Below are positions 35,489 through 45,171 of a stretch of 64,000 bases of DNA, one piece after another. The position numbers were made by a program, and so were the translations under genes. The notes under the pieces are model-generated. The model searched no databases. It was not told the origin of the DNA and worked only from the letters and a program-made list of their open reading frames with translations. Position 1 is the stretch's first letter; every line of letters begins with the position of its first letter. Origin of the DNA: Thermomonas flagellata (GTDB lineage: Bacteria; Pseudomonadota; Gammaproteobacteria; Xanthomonadales; Xanthomonadaceae); assembly GCF_022419185.1 (NCBI RefSeq), contig NZ_JAJOZK010000013.1, positions 1-64,000 on the forward strand, read 5' to 3'.

Positions 35489-36124
35489 ATGCCCGCACTG
35501 GTTCCGCGCCGTCAATCCGAGGTGGCCGTCGCGGCCTGGTTCGCCGGGCCGGCCGGCGCGGCGGTGCTCGCCAGCGAGGCCGGGGCGATCCCGGAGCGCG
35601 CGCCCGGCCCCAGCCTGTGGCTGTCTCCGCTGCCATCGGCGGCCGTCCGCGACGGCGTGGCCCTGCATGCGGCCGAATGCGGCTTCGCGGGGGCCTTGCG
35701 CGCCGGCTTGCCGCTGCCGTTGGCCAGCGCCCGCTTCGGGCGGGTGGTGGTCCAGCATCTCGGCGATCTCGCCTGCGAGCCGCAGCTGCTGCTGGAGGAA
35801 TGCGCGCGCGTGCTCGCCGACGGCGGCCAGCTGTGGTTGCTGGCGCTCAACCCGCTCTCGCCCTACCGCCTGCGTTGGCAGGGGCAGGGGCCGCGTGCCG
35901 CCGAGCCGTTCGCCTGGCGGCGCCGGCTGCGCGCGGTCGGGCTGCAGCCGGAGGCGGTCACCCGCGGCCTGGGGCCGGTGTGGTCGCCGACTCCGGACCC
36001 GGCGGCACAGGACGGCGCCGGCCTGCGCGCGGCGTTCCTGCTGCGCGCGGAGAAGCGTCGGGTGCCGCTGACCCCGCGCCCGGCGCGGGCGCGCGTCGCG
36101 TGGCAGGCGGAGCCGACCGCGTGA
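35489..36124 (+). CDS. YafS-like methyltransferase-fold protein
   Basis: A 211-residue protein resembling E. coli YafS, an uncharacterised class I methyltransferase-like protein with the same neighbours (gloB, rnhA, dnaQ). [57 protein letters not shown] matches the C-terminal half of the fold in short pieces (post-III helix and strand 5), and the tail [10 protein letters not shown] resembles YafS. The glycine-rich SAM motif I (GxGxG) is not recognisable in the N-terminal part, so methyltransferase activity is doubtful. Overlaps rnhA by GTGA. Confidence 0.75.
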   Translation: MPALVPRRQSEVAVAAWFAGPAGAAVLASEAGAIPERAPGPSLWLSPLPSAAVRDGVALHAAECGFAGALRAGLPLPLASARFGRVVVQHLGDLACEPQLLLEECARVLADGGQLWLLALNPLSPYRLRWQGQGPRAAEPFAWRRRLRAVGLQPEAVTRGLGPVWSPTPDPAAQDGAGLRAAFLLRAEKRRVPLTPRPARARVAWQAEPTA

Positions 36125-36579
36125 GCGCGGCGCGCAAGCAGGTGCAGGTGCATACCGATGGTGCCTGCCTGGGCAATCCCGGGCCGGGCGGTTGGGCCGC
36201 GCTGCTGGAATGGCGTGGCGTCGAGCGCGAACTGGCCGGCGGCGAGCCGATCACCACCAACAACCGGATGGAGCTGATGGCCGCGATCGCCGCGCTGGAG
36301 GCGCTCAAGGAGCCCTGCGAGGTCGCGCTCAGCACCGATTCGCAGTACCTGCGCCAGGGCATCACTGAATGGCTGCCCGGCTGGCGGCGGCGCGGCTGGA
36401 AGACCGCCGGCGGCGAGCCGGTCAAGAACCGCGATCTGTGGGAGCGGTTGGATGCCGCGGCCGCCCGGCATGCAGTGCAGTGGCACTGGGTGCGCGGCCA
36501 CGCCGGGCACCCGCAGAACGAGCGGGTGGATCGCCTGGCGCGCGCGCAGGCGCTGAAGTTCAAGGAGCAGGCAGGCTGA
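36121..36579 (+). CDS. rnhA: Ribonuclease HI
   Basis: Cuts RNA in RNA-DNA hybrids. The 152-residue protein starts at GTG 36121, inside the stop of the upstream gene, and has the four catalytic acids D13 (HTDGAC), E51 (NRMELMA), D73 (STDSQY) and D137 (ERVDRLA), plus the basic protrusion [21 protein letters not shown]. Its stop overlaps the dnaQ start by one base. Confidence 0.97.
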   Translation: MSAARKQVQVHTDGACLGNPGPGGWAALLEWRGVERELAGGEPITTNNRMELMAAIAALEALKEPCEVALSTDSQYLRQGITEWLPGWRRRGWKTAGGEPVKNRDLWERLDAAAARHAVQWHWVRGHAGHPQNERVDRLARAQALKFKEQAG

Positions 36580-37298
36580 TGCGGCAGATCGTGCTGGACA
36601 CCGAGACCACCGGCCTGGAGTGGCAGAAGGGCAACCGGGTGGTCGAGATCGGCTGCATCGAGCTGGTGCAGCGGCGGCGCAGCGGGCGCGAGTTCCACTG
36701 CTACCTCAACCCCGAGCGCGAGTTCGAGGACGGCGCGCGCGAGGTCACCGGCCTGGACAGCGAGTTCCTCGCCGACAAGCCGCGCTTCGCCGAGATCGCC
36801 CAGGAGTTCCTCGCCTTCATCGACGGCGCCGAGCTGATCATCCACAACGCGGCGTTCGACCTCGGTTTCCTCAACGCCGAACTGGAGCGGCTGCCGGGCC
36901 TGGGCCGGATTGAGGACCGCTGCCGCATCGAGGACACCCTGCTGCTGGCGCGCCAGCGCTTCCCGGGCCAGCGCAATTCGCTGGATGCGCTGTGCCGGCG
37001 GCTCGGGGTGGACAACGCGCACCGCGTCAAGCACGGCGCGCTGCTGGACGCGGAGCTGCTGGCCGAGGTGTACCTCGCGCTGACCGCCGGCCAGGGCGAG
37101 ATCGGCTTTGGCGAGATGCCGGCGGCGCGCGCGGCGGACACGACGATCCCGGCCGCGGCCTTCGCCGGCGATCCGGCACAACGGCCGCGGGTGCGGGTGC
37201 AGGCGGAGGAACTGGCCGCGCACCAGGCGCGGCTGGCGGCGCTGGAGAAGAAGGCCGGGCGCTGCCTGTGGCGGGAGCTGGAGGCCGCGTCCGATTGA
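36579..37298 (+). CDS. dnaQ: DNA polymerase III epsilon subunit (proofreading exonuclease)
   Basis: 3'-5' exonuclease that proofreads for DnaE. The 239-residue protein has ExoI DTETTG (D7, E9), ExoII with HNAAFDLGFLN, and ExoIII-epsilon HGALLDAELLAEVY, ending in a C-terminal linker and tail (from about 185) that binds the alpha subunit. The rnhA-dnaQ arrangement is conserved, though in E. coli the two are divergent; here they are co-directional with a one-base overlap. Confidence 0.97.
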   Translation: MRQIVLDTETTGLEWQKGNRVVEIGCIELVQRRRSGREFHCYLNPEREFEDGAREVTGLDSEFLADKPRFAEIAQEFLAFIDGAELIIHNAAFDLGFLNAELERLPGLGRIEDRCRIEDTLLLARQRFPGQRNSLDALCRRLGVDNAHRVKHGALLDAELLAEVYLALTAGQGEIGFGEMPAARAADTTIPAAAFAGDPAQRPRVRVQAEELAAHQARLAALEKKAGRCLWRELEAASD

Positions 37299-37501
37299 CG
37301 CCCGGGCAGGCCGCGGCGCCCGCGGCCGGATCGCCGCGCAGCGTGAGGGGCGGCATGCGCGACAGGCCGGCCCTTGGGGTTCCCGGCCCGTGTGCGCGCG
37401 CCGCGCGCGGGCGCGGCAGTCGGCGCCACATTGCCCGGCAGGCATGGCGCGGCGCCCTGCGGGCGGGGGGCGGGCAGGCGCGTGCCCGCGGCGTCGAGCG
37501 G
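37299..37501. other. Intergenic gap between dnaQ and the PP2C gene
   Basis: This 203-bp GC-rich stretch lies between convergent genes. I see short GC palindromes (for example GCGCGCGCCGCGCGCG) but no gene, RNA or clear terminator. Confidence 0.5.
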
Positions 37502-38206
37502 TCAGTGGCGGCGGATCAGGATCGCGGTGACGTTGTCGGAGCCGCCGCCGTCCAGCGCCGCCGCCACCAGCCCGTCGACGCATTCCTGCGCGCTGCATTC
37601 CTGGTGCGCCAGCACCCGCGCGATGGTGCCATCGTCCACTTCCTCGGTCAGGCCGTCGCTGCACAGCAAGAGCTGCATGCCCGGACGCAGCTCGCCGGAC
37701 AGGGTCTCGACGTTGAGCTGCTCGGGGTCGGTGACGCCCAGGGCCTGGGTCACCACGTTGCGGTGCGGGTGGCTGCGCGCCTGGTCGGCGGTGATCGCGC
37801 CCTGTGCGATCAGCTCCTGCACGTAGCTGTGGTCGTGCGAGAGCTGGGTCAGCTGGCCGTCGCGCCACAGGTAGATGCGGCTGTCGCCGACCCAGGCCAC
37901 TTCGAAGCGGTTGCCCTGGATGCGGGCCGCGGCGACGGTGGTGCCCATCGGCAGGCTGTCGCCGCGCCGGCGCGAGCAGCGGATGATCTCGGCATCCGCG
38001 ATCCGGATCGCTTCCTGCAGGCTGCGCCCGGCGCGCACTTCGCGCACGATCGCCTCACGCGCCAGCGCGCTGGCGACCTCGCCGTAGTCGTGCCCGCCCA
38101 TCCCGTCGGCGACCAGCCACAGCCCGAGCGCGCTGTCGCCGTAGTAGGTGTCCTCGTTCAGTTCCCGGCGCAGGCCCACATGGGTCAGGTGTCCGAATTC
38201 GATCAT
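37502..38206 (-). CDS. PP2C-family Ser/Thr protein phosphatase
   Basis: A 234-residue metal-dependent phosphatase of the PrpC/Stp type. The motifs appear in order: RRELNEDTYYG, LWLVADGMGGHDYGEVAS (metal-binding aspartate), GTTVAAARI, VAWVGDSRIYLWRDG, LLLCSDGLTEEV and GGGSDNVTAILIR. Such enzymes counter Hanks-type kinases, but no kinase gene is nearby. GGAGGAG lies about 10 bases before the ATG. Confidence 0.93.
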   Translation of the reverse strand: MIEFGHLTHVGLRRELNEDTYYGDSALGLWLVADGMGGHDYGEVASALAREAIVREVRAGRSLQEAIRIADAEIIRCSRRRGDSLPMGTTVAAARIQGNRFEVAWVGDSRIYLWRDGQLTQLSHDHSYVQELIAQGAITADQARSHPHRNVVTQALGVTDPEQLNVETLSGELRPGMQLLLCSDGLTEEVDDGTIARVLAHQECSAQECVDGLVAAALDGGGSDNVTAILIRRH

Positions 38207-38276
38207 GCGCGCGGCGTCTCCTCCGGGATTGGCTTGGACAACGCAGATGCCGCGGGGGAACGGCCGGCCCAGACGC

Positions 38277-38300
38277 CAGGCCCCCGCGAACGGGGGCCTG
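38277..38300 (-). terminator. Hairpin after tRNA-Ser(CGA)
   Basis: CAGGCCCCCG and CGGGGGCCTG form a 10-bp stem with a CGAA tetraloop, 7 bp after the tRNA 3' end on the minus strand. Confidence 0.65.
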
Positions 38301-38306
38301 CGGGAC

Positions 38307-38396
<90 letters not shown>

Positions 38397-38409
38397 GGGT
38401 GGGTTGCGC

Positions 38410-38438
38410 ATGATACGGGCCCGCCCCGGCGCGGGCAA
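38410..38438 (-). promoter_or_regulatory. Promoter of tRNA-Ser(CGA)
   Basis: TTGCCC (38438-38433), 17 bp, TATCAT (38415-38410; 5/6), 13 bp before the tRNA. Confidence 0.65.
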
Positions 38439-38482
38439 GGCGCTACACTGGCGCCCGTTTTCCGCGCCGGAAGCCCTGCACG

Positions 38483-38893
38483 ATGTCCGAATTGCTGGTC
38501 CCCGTCTCCTACGGCGAGCTGCTGGACAAGATCGCGATCCTGCAGATCAAGTCCGAGCGCATGGCCGATCCGGCCAAGCTGGCCAACGTTCGCCGCGAAC
38601 TGGCCGCGCTGGAGGCGACCTGGGCCGCGCATCCGGCCGCCGCGCAGGACATCGCCGCCCTGCGCGCCGCGCTGAAGGCGGTGAACGAGCGCCTGTGGGA
38701 GATCGAGGACGCGATCCGGCTCAAGGAGAAGGCGCAGGCCTTCGACGCCGAGTTCATCCGGCTGGCGCGCGCGGTGTACTTCGAGAACGACACCCGCGCC
38801 CGGATCAAGAAGGACATCAACCTCGCGCTCGGCTCGGCCTACGTCGAGGAGAAGTCCTACCAGGACTACGGCAGCGGCCAGGGCGCGCCCTGA
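38483..38893 (+). CDS. DUF6165 family protein
   Basis: A 136-residue protein starting with VPVSYGELLDKIAILQIKSERM, the signature of DUF6165, followed by an almost fully helical body with an EIEDAIRLKEKA coiled-coil-like stretch and a VYFENDTRARIKKDIN motif. In other genomes members lie in surface-polysaccharide gene groups; here LPS core genes follow 1.3 kb downstream. Function unknown. A TACACT hexamer about 40 bp upstream could be its -10. Confidence 0.8.
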   Translation: MSELLVPVSYGELLDKIAILQIKSERMADPAKLANVRRELAALEATWAAHPAAAQDIAALRAALKAVNERLWEIEDAIRLKEKAQAFDAEFIRLARAVYFENDTRARIKKDINLALGSAYVEEKSYQDYGSGQGAP

Positions 38894-38927
38894 GCCCGAG
38901 CCGCCGAGCAACGCGACGCCAGCGCAC

Positions 38928-40124
38928 ATGGCGCACGCCCTGACCACGACCGAGCTGTTCCTGGTCGCGATGGCGATCATCTTCCTGGTGCCCTGGCTGC
39001 TGTGGCGGCTGGCGCGGCTGGAGCGGGTGGCGCCGCTGGTGGTGGTGCAGATCGTGACCGGGGTGCTGCTCGGCCCCGGCGTGCTCGGGCAGGCCTTCCC
39101 CGGCTATTACCAGGCCGTGTTCACCCCGGCGGTGATCGGCGCCCTGAACGGCATCGCCTGGTGGGGGGTGATGCTGTTCGTGATGCTGGCCGGGATCGAG
39201 CTGGACCTGCGCCAGGCCTGGGCGCAGCGCCGCGACACGCTGGTCACCGCGGCGCTGGCGCTGGGCGCGCCGCTGCTGCTGGGCGCGGCGGTGGCTGCGG
39301 GGATGCTGGCCTGGCCGGGCTGGCTGGGGCCGCACGGCGCGCGCTGGCAGTTCGTGGCCGGGGTTGGGATGGCCTGCGCGGTGACCGCGCTGCCGATCCT
39401 GATCCTGCTGATGGAGCAGTTGGGCATCCTGCGCAGCGCGCTCGGCCAGCGCATCCTGCGCTATGCCAGCCTCGACGACCTGGCGATCTGGGGGGTGCTG
39501 GCGCTGATCCTGATGGACTGGCAGCGGATCGGCCGCCAGGCCGCGTTCCTGCTGGCGTTCGCGCTGGCCAGCCTGGCCTTCCGCCGGCTGCTGCGCGCGC
39601 TGCCCGCGCGCGACCGCTGGTACGCGCTGCTGGTCTGGCTGCTGGCCTGCGGCTGGGGCGCGGACTGGTCCGGCCTGCACTACATGGTCGGCGCCTTCCT
39701 CGCCGGGGTGGTGGTGGACCACGACTGGTTCGACCAGGCGGCGCGCGACCGCCTGCGCCAGAACGTGCTGCTGCTGCTGATGCCGGTGTTCTTCCTCAGC
39801 ACCGGCCTGCGCACCGGCTGGGAGATGGGCGGGCTGGGTGTGCTGCTGGCGGCGGCCGCGCTGCTGGCGGCGGCGGTGGCCGGCAAGCTGGCCGGCACCG
39901 CGCTGGCCGCGCGCCTGCTCGGCTGGCCGCGCGGCGACGGGCTGCTGGTCGGCTGGCTGCTGCAGACCAAGGCGCTGATCATGATCATCTTCGCCAACGT
40001 GCTGCTGGACAAGGGCATCATCGCCAGCGCCACCTTCACCGCGCTGCTGCTGATGGCGGTCGCCAGCACTTTGCTGACGGTGCCGATGGCGGCGCCGCGG
40101 CTGGCCCGGCACCACGCGGACTGA
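38928..40124 (+). CDS. Cation:proton antiporter (CPA2/KefB family)
   Basis: A 398-residue membrane protein with about 12 transmembrane helices and the CPA2 pattern: GVLLGPGVLGQAFPG in helix 2-3, VMLAGIELDL in helix 4, SLDDLAIWGVLALI holding the ion-binding Asp pair, and VFFLSTGLRTGW near residue 287. It lacks the RCK (TrkA-N) nucleotide-binding domain of KefB/KefC. It probably exchanges Na+ or K+ for protons; which ion is not visible. Confidence 0.9.
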   Translation: MAHALTTTELFLVAMAIIFLVPWLLWRLARLERVAPLVVVQIVTGVLLGPGVLGQAFPGYYQAVFTPAVIGALNGIAWWGVMLFVMLAGIELDLRQAWAQRRDTLVTAALALGAPLLLGAAVAAGMLAWPGWLGPHGARWQFVAGVGMACAVTALPILILLMEQLGILRSALGQRILRYASLDDLAIWGVLALILMDWQRIGRQAAFLLAFALASLAFRRLLRALPARDRWYALLVWLLACGWGADWSGLHYMVGAFLAGVVVDHDWFDQAARDRLRQNVLLLLMPVFFLSTGLRTGWEMGGLGVLLAAAALLAAAVAGKLAGTALAARLLGWPRGDGLLVGWLLQTKALIMIIFANVLLDKGIIASATFTALLLMAVASTLLTVPMAAPRLARHHAD

Positions 40125-40135
40125 AGCCGCCCGCG

Positions 40136-41185
40136 CTAGCCGCAGAGGGCGCGGAAGCGCTCGAACGCGGCGATCGCGTCCGCGACGGTGACCAGGTCCA
40201 TGACGCCCTCGACCTCGATCTTGGTCCCCCATGGCAGCGCCGCGGCGGGCCGGCCGCGGTAGCGGCGCGCGGCGTCGTCGTAGCGGTCCACGCAGAAGCG
40301 GCGGTCGGAATACGGGCCGCTGCGGTTGGGGTCGGTGGCGGCGTGCAGACCGAGCACGCGCGTCCCCATCGCGTTGGCGATGTGCATCGGGCCGGAATCG
40401 GGGCTGACCAGCAGGTCGGCGCGCGCCAGCAGCGCCGGCAGCTGCTTGAGGGTGTCCTTGCCGATCAGGTCGATGACGGCCGCGCGCGCGGGCATGGCAG
40501 CCAGGATGGCGTCCCCGGTCTCGCGCTCGAGCGCGCTGCGCCCGCCGCACAGCACCACCCGCCAGCCCTGCGCCTGGGCATGGCTGGCCAGCGCGGCGTA
40601 GCGCTCGGCCCGCCAGTTGCGCAGGCGGTGGCTGGAGCAGGGCGAGATCATCAGCGTGCGGCGGCCGTCCTGCGGCCACTGCGCGTGCGCCCAGGCGTGC
40701 GCCTCGGCCGGCACCGGCAGCTCCCAGCGCACCGCGCCCGGGACCAGCCCGAGTGGCTCGCAGAAGCTCAACATGGCATCCAGTACGTGCTGGCCGGCGC
40801 GCGCCGGGATGCGCTCGCGCACCACCAGCCCGTGCCCTTCCTTGCTGCGCGGACGGTCGTAGCCGATCCGGCGGCGCGCAGGGATGAAGGCCGACAGCAG
40901 GTTGGCGCGCGCGGAGAGCTGCAGCTGCAGCAACGCGTCGAAGCGCCGCCCGAGCGCGCGCCGTACCGCGCGCATGCCGGCCAGCCCGCTGCGCTTGTCG
41001 TATTCGACGAAGCGCACGCCGGGCAGGCCCTCGAGCAGGCGGTGCTCGGCGCGCCCGATCACCCAGGCCAGCTCCAGCCCGGGCCAGGCGTCGCGCAGGG
41101 TGTGCACCAAGGGCAGCACGTGGGTGACGTCGCCCAGCGCGGACAGGCGCAGCAGGCAGATCGAACGCGGCGCGGCGGCTGGCAC
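40136..41185 (-). CDS. Glycosyltransferase family 9 (heptosyltransferase-like)
   Basis: Resembles WaaC/WaaF heptosyltransferases that build the LPS inner core. The 349-residue protein starts [23 protein letters not shown], the GT9 N-terminal signature (RLSxxGDV), and has the donor site [36 protein letters not shown]. Length is right. Divergent from KDO kinase with only 20 bp between the ATGs, which fits joint work on KDO-heptose core assembly. Confidence 0.9.
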   Translation of the reverse strand: MPAAAPRSICLLRLSALGDVTHVLPLVHTLRDAWPGLELAWVIGRAEHRLLEGLPGVRFVEYDKRSGLAGMRAVRRALGRRFDALLQLQLSARANLLSAFIPARRRIGYDRPRSKEGHGLVVRERIPARAGQHVLDAMLSFCEPLGLVPGAVRWELPVPAEAHAWAHAQWPQDGRRTLMISPCSSHRLRNWRAERYAALASHAQAQGWRVVLCGGRSALERETGDAILAAMPARAAVIDLIGKDTLKQLPALLARADLLVSPDSGPMHIANAMGTRVLGLHAATDPNRSGPYSDRRFCVDRYDDAARRYRGRPAAALPWGTKIEVEGVMDLVTVADAIAAFERFRALCG

Positions 41186-41193
41186 CTGCTTGT

Positions 41194-41199
41194 TACACT
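41194..41199 (+). promoter_or_regulatory. Candidate -10 for leaderless kdkA mRNA
   Basis: TACACT ends 6 nt before the kdkA ATG within a 20-bp divergent gap. Any -35 would lie inside the 5' end of the GT9 gene. Confidence 0.55.
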
Positions 41200-41205
41200 C
41201 CGTGG

Positions 41206-41949
41206 ATGGCCGGTTTCGACGCCAACGAACACCTGACGCCGTTCCGCGACGCGCGCGGCTACGGCGCGATTCTGTTCGACCGCGTACAGCTGCGGCAACC
41301 CGACCCGGCCTGGTTCGATCCCGGGCACTGGGGCGCGGCGGCGCACGCCATCGCCACGGGGGGGCGCGGCGGCGCCTGGCGGATCGCGATGGATGGCGGC
41401 GAGGCCTTCCTGCGCCAGTACCTGCGCGGTGGCCTGGTCGCGCGGCTCAGCCGCGACGCCCACCTCTGGCGCGGCATCGCCCACGTGCGCAGCTTCAGCG
41501 AGTACCGCCTGCTGCGCGAGCTGCGCGCGCGCGGGCTGCCGGTGCCGCGCCCGTATGCCGCCTGCTACCGGCGCGAGGGGCTGGTCTACCGCGCCGCGAT
41601 CCTGATGCAGTGGCTGCCCGAGGTGCGCTCGCTGGCGGCGCTGCTCGGCGAGGACGCGCCGCCGTGGGAGGCGGCCGGGGAACTGGTCGCGCGCTTCCAC
41701 CGCCAGGGCCTGGACCACGCCGACCTCAACGCGCACAACCTGCTGTTCGACGCCGAGGGCCGCGGCTGGCTGGTGGACCTGGACCGCTCGCGCCTGCGCA
41801 TCCCGGCCACCGCCTGGCGCGAGGCCAACCTCGCGCGGCTGCAGCGCTCGCTGCGCAAGCTCGCCGGCGCGCGCGCGCCGGCACGGGTCGAGGCCGGGTT
41901 TCGCGCCCTGCGCGCGGCCTACGACGCGGCCTGGCAGCGGGGGTACTGA
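41206..41949 (+). CDS. kdkA: 3-deoxy-D-manno-octulosonic acid (KDO) kinase
   Basis: Phosphorylates position 4 of the first KDO on lipid A, as in Haemophilus and Xanthomonas-type LPS with a single phosphorylated KDO. The 247-residue kinase-like protein has GGRGGAWRI (glycine-rich loop), [14 protein letters not shown], and the catalytic [11 protein letters not shown] with VDLDRSR as the DFG-like motif. Length fits KdkA (about 240). Confidence 0.92.
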   Translation: MAGFDANEHLTPFRDARGYGAILFDRVQLRQPDPAWFDPGHWGAAAHAIATGGRGGAWRIAMDGGEAFLRQYLRGGLVARLSRDAHLWRGIAHVRSFSEYRLLRELRARGLPVPRPYAACYRREGLVYRAAILMQWLPEVRSLAALLGEDAPPWEAAGELVARFHRQGLDHADLNAHNLLFDAEGRGWLVDLDRSRLRIPATAWREANLARLQRSLRKLAGARAPARVEAGFRALRAAYDAAWQRGY

Positions 41950-41951
41950 GC

Positions 41952-42713
41952 ATGTCCGGCTGGACCTTGCACCTGCTCGGCGTGGGCAATGCCGCCGCGG
42001 CCGCCGAGCTGGGCTCGGCAATGGCGGTGATCGAGCGCGACGGCCGCCCGTGGCTGACCATCGACTGCGGCGGCGAAGGCCTCTCCGCCTACCAGGCCGC
42101 CTATGGCGGCATCCCGCAGGCCTTGTTCGTGACCCATGCCCACCTCGACCACGTGGCCGGGTTCGAGCGGCTGTTCGTGGCGGCCTGGTTCGATGCCGCG
42201 CTGCGCGGCGAGGTGCGGCTGTACGTGCCGGTGCCGCTGCTGCCGCTGCTGCACCGGCGGGTGGCCAGCTATCCGAACGTGCTGGCCGAGGGCGGGGTGA
42301 ATTTCTGGGAGGCGTTCCGGGTGATCCCGGTGGACGACCATGTCTGGCACGACGGCCAGCGGTTGGAGGTGTTCCCGGTCCGCCACCACTGGCCGGACAG
42401 CGCCTTCGGGCTGCGCCTGCGCGGCAGCATGGTGTGGACCGGCGACACCCGCCCGATCCCGGAGATGCTGGCGCGCCACGCCGACGCCGGCGAGTTGGTC
42501 GCGCACGACTGCGCGCTGCACGGCAACCCCTCGCACAGCGGGATCGACGAACTCGAGCGCGAGTACCCGCCCGAACTGCTGGCGCGCTGCGTGCTGTACC
42601 ACTACGCCAGCGCGGAGGAAGCCGTGGCCTTGCGCGCGCGCGGCCACCGGGTCGGCGCGCCGGGGGAGCGGCTGCCGCTGGCCGCGCCGCTGCCGCCGCC
42701 GGAGGCGCCATGA
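41952..42713 (+). CDS. Metallo-beta-lactamase-fold hydrolase
   Basis: A 253-residue MBL-fold protein with [11 protein letters not shown] (HxHxDH, near residue 59), an aspartate in WTGDTRP, and a late histidine in HDCALH. The closest type I recall is the RNase Z/arylsulfatase-like group of small-molecule hydrolases. It lies 2 bp after kdkA and its stop overlaps the moaA start (ATGA), so it is coupled to molybdopterin synthesis genes, although no known step needs it. Confidence 0.82.
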   Translation: MSGWTLHLLGVGNAAAAAELGSAMAVIERDGRPWLTIDCGGEGLSAYQAAYGGIPQALFVTHAHLDHVAGFERLFVAAWFDAALRGEVRLYVPVPLLPLLHRRVASYPNVLAEGGVNFWEAFRVIPVDDHVWHDGQRLEVFPVRHHWPDSAFGLRLRGSMVWTGDTRPIPEMLARHADAGELVAHDCALHGNPSHSGIDELEREYPPELLARCVLYHYASAEEAVALRARGHRVGAPGERLPLAAPLPPPEAP

Positions 42714-43726
42714 GTGCGCCGCTGCCGTCGTCGCCGCGCGACGTCCTCGGCCGCCCGCTGCGCGACCTGCGCCTCTCGGTGATCGAGGCCTGCAACTTCC
42801 GCTGCCCGTACTGCATGCCAGCCGAGCAGGTGCCGGACGACTACGGCCTGGACGCCGCGCGGCGGCTGTCGTTCGACCAGATCGAGACACTGGTGCGCGG
42901 GTTCGCCGCGCTCGGCGTGCGCAAGCTGCGCCTGACCGGCGGCGAGCCACTGCTGCGCAAGCGCCTGCCGGCGTTGATCGCGCGCCTGGCCGCGATCCCC
43001 GGGATCGAGGACCTGGCCCTGACCACCAACGGCAGCCTGCTGGCCGCGCAGGCGCGGGCCCTGCGCGAGGCCGGCCTGCGCCGGCTCACGGTCAGCCTGG
43101 ACACCCTCGACCCGGCGCAGTTCCGTGCGCTGTCAGGCGGCCGCGGCGAGCTGGCGCCGGTGCTGGCCGGGCTCGATGCGGCACGCGCGGCCGGGTTCGC
43201 CCCGATCAAGCTCAACTGCGTGGTCCAGCGCGGGGTCAACGAGGAGGCGATCGAGGCGATCGCCGACTACGCCCGCCGCCACGGCGACGTCGCCCGCTAC
43301 ATCGAGTACATGGACGTCGGCACCTGCAACGGCTGGCGGCGCGAGCGGGTGGTGCCCTCGGCCGAGGTGCGCGACCGCATCGCCGCGCGCTGGCCGCTGC
43401 TGCCGCTGGATCCCAACTACCGCGGCGAGGTCGCCACGCGCTACGGCTACCGCGACGGCGCCGGCGAGGTCGGCTTCGTCAGTTCCGTCAGCGCGCCGTT
43501 CTGCGGCGACTGCCACCGCGCGCGGGTGTCCGCCGACGGCCGCCTGTACACCTGCCTGTTCGCCGCCGACGGCCACGACCTGCGCCCGGCGCTGGCCGCG
43601 GGCGCGGAGGCGCTGGCGGCGCACGTGGCCGCGCTGTGGGCGCGCCGGGCCGACCGCTACAGCGAGATCCGCAGCCAGGCCGGGGCCTCGCGCCGGCACG
43701 TGGAGATGTTCCTGATCGGCGGCTGA
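42710..43726 (+). CDS. moaA: GTP 3',8-cyclase MoaA
   Basis: Radical SAM enzyme for the first step of molybdenum cofactor synthesis. The 338-residue protein has the SAM cluster motif C28-x3-C32-x2-C35, the second 4Fe-4S cluster cysteines C265, C268 and C282, the LTGGEPLLR motif, and the conserved C-terminal Gly-Gly end. No moaB or Moco riboswitch is seen ahead of it. Confidence 0.97.
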   Translation: MSAPLPSSPRDVLGRPLRDLRLSVIEACNFRCPYCMPAEQVPDDYGLDAARRLSFDQIETLVRGFAALGVRKLRLTGGEPLLRKRLPALIARLAAIPGIEDLALTTNGSLLAAQARALREAGLRRLTVSLDTLDPAQFRALSGGRGELAPVLAGLDAARAAGFAPIKLNCVVQRGVNEEAIEAIADYARRHGDVARYIEYMDVGTCNGWRRERVVPSAEVRDRIAARWPLLPLDPNYRGEVATRYGYRDGAGEVGFVSSVSAPFCGDCHRARVSADGRLYTCLFAADGHDLRPALAAGAEALAAHVAALWARRADRYSEIRSQAGASRRHVEMFLIGG

Positions 43727-43758
43727 GCCGCGCGCGCCGCGGCCGGCCGTGCCGGCGC

Positions 43759-43764
43759 TATCCT
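43759..43764 (+). promoter_or_regulatory. Candidate -10 for leaderless moaC mRNA
   Basis: TATCCT ends 6 nt before the moaC ATG in the 44-bp gap after moaA, suggesting that moaCDE have their own start. Confidence 0.5.
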
Positions 43765-43770
43765 TGTGCG

Positions 43771-44256
43771 ATGCCCAAGCCCGCCCTGACCCATCTGGAT
43801 GCCGCCGGCCGCCCGGCCATGGTCGATGTCTCGGCCAAGCCGGCGACCGCGCGCGAGGCCGTCGCCGAATGCCGGGTGCGGTTCCCGCCGGCGGTCGCCG
43901 AGCAGCTGCGCCGCAGCGGCCTGAAGAGCGCCAAGGGCGGGATCGTGGAGACCGCGATCATCGCCGGCACCCTGGCCGCCAAGCGCACCCACGAGCTGAT
44001 CCCGTTCTGCCACCCGCTGCCGCTGGAGGGCTGCCGCCTCGCGGTGGACTGGCACGACGCGCGCAGCCTGCGGATCGAGTGCCGGGTGCGCACCACCCAC
44101 CGCACCGGGGTCGAGATGGAGGCCCTGACCGGCGCCACCGTCGCCGCGCTCACCGTCTACGACATGTGCAAGGCGCTCAGCCACGCGATCGTGGTCGGGC
44201 CCGCGCGCCTGCGCGGCAAGCGCGGCGGGCGGCGCGACGTGGGGACGCTGGCATGA
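43771..44256 (+). CDS. moaC: Cyclic pyranopterin monophosphate synthase
   Basis: Converts the MoaA product to cyclic pyranopterin monophosphate. The 161-residue protein has [46 protein letters not shown], and the catalytic [20 protein letters not shown] motifs. The end overlaps moaD by 4 bp. Confidence 0.97.
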   Translation: MPKPALTHLDAAGRPAMVDVSAKPATAREAVAECRVRFPPAVAEQLRRSGLKSAKGGIVETAIIAGTLAAKRTHELIPFCHPLPLEGCRLAVDWHDARSLRIECRVRTTHRTGVEMEALTGATVAALTVYDMCKALSHAIVVGPARLRGKRGGRRDVGTLA

Positions 44257-44492
44257 ACCTGCGCGTGCTGTATTTCGCCAGCCTGCGCGATGCCGCCGGC
44301 ACCGAGGCCGAGGACGTGCAGACCCACGCCGCGGACCTGGCCGCCCTGCACGACGAACTGCAGGCCCGCCATCGCTGGGCGCTGCCGCGCGCGCGCCTGC
44401 GGGTGGCCGTGGACGGCCGCTTCGCCGGCTGGCACGAGGCCCCGCGCGAGGGCTGCACGGTCGCCTTCATCCCCCCGGTCAGCGGAGGCTGA
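44253..44492 (+). CDS. moaD: Molybdopterin synthase sulfur carrier subunit
   Basis: Ubiquitin-like sulfur donor for molybdopterin synthase. The 79 residues form [16 protein letters not shown] and end in the required Gly-Gly (PPVSGG), the site of thiocarboxylation. Lies between moaC and moaE. Confidence 0.95.
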   Translation: MNLRVLYFASLRDAAGTEAEDVQTHAADLAALHDELQARHRWALPRARLRVAVDGRFAGWHEAPREGCTVAFIPPVSGG

Positions 44493-44495
44493 GCC

Positions 44496-44924
44496 ATGGC
44501 CCGCTTCGCCCTGTCCGCGCAGCCCCTCGACATCCCCGCGCTGGCCGCGCGCCTGCGCGACCCGCGCGCCGGCGCCTGCGCCAGCTTCGAAGGCTGGGTG
44601 CGCGATCACAACGACGGCCGCGGCGTGCGCGGCCTGCGCTACGAAGCCTATGCGGAGCTGGCCGCGCACGAAGGCGAGGCGATCCTCGCCGAGGCGCTGG
44701 CGCGCTTCGACGTGATCGAGGCGGCGTGCGTGCACCGGATCGGCGAGCTGGCGATCGGCGACCTCGCGGTCTGGGTCGGGGTGTCCGCCGCCCACCGCGA
44801 CGCCGCATTCGCGGCCTGCCGCTGGATCATCGACGAGGTCAAGGCGCGGGTGCCGATCTGGAAGCACGAGCACTACCGCGAGGGTGACGCCGGCTGGCTG
44901 CATCCGGAGCCGGCGCCGCGCTGA
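44496..44924 (+). CDS. moaE: Molybdopterin synthase catalytic subunit
   Basis: Partners MoaD to insert the dithiolene sulfurs. The 142-residue protein has FEGWVRDHNDGRGVRGLRYEAY, HRIGELAIGDLAVWV, and the C-terminal KARVPIWKHE with the catalytic lysine. Three bases after moaD. Confidence 0.96.
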   Translation: MARFALSAQPLDIPALAARLRDPRAGACASFEGWVRDHNDGRGVRGLRYEAYAELAAHEGEAILAEALARFDVIEAACVHRIGELAIGDLAVWVGVSAAHRDAAFAACRWIIDEVKARVPIWKHEHYREGDAGWLHPEPAPR

Positions 44925-45171
44925 GCGGCGGCCGGTAACGCCGCGGCCGCGCGCGCATGCACCACCGCGGCCGGCGGATCGTCCAACGTGGTCGCCGCCG
45001 GCGGGTCTGCGCGGTACGGCCAGCGGCGGCCGCCATGGAGGCCGCCGGCCGGGCGGCGTCCGCGGCAGTTGTTGCCGTTGCGGCCTGCGGCCGGGCCACG
45101 GCACCGGCGCGGCGCCCCGCGGCTGCCGCCACGGTCCGGTGCCGAAGCCGCCGCGGCAGGCCGGAAAAGGC
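44925..45171. other. GC-rich gap between moaE and the SRP RNA
   Basis: This 247-bp stretch between moaE (plus strand) and ffs (minus strand) is very GC-rich with imperfect inverted repeats, for example CGGCACCGG near 45100 and CCGGTGCCG near 45140. I see no credible gene. CCTTTTCC at its right edge is the T-tract of ffs on the minus strand. Confidence 0.5.

Noticed and set aside
42650-42710. Molybdenum cofactor riboswitch before moaA
   Set aside because: moaA overlaps the preceding coding sequence, leaving no room for a leader RNA.
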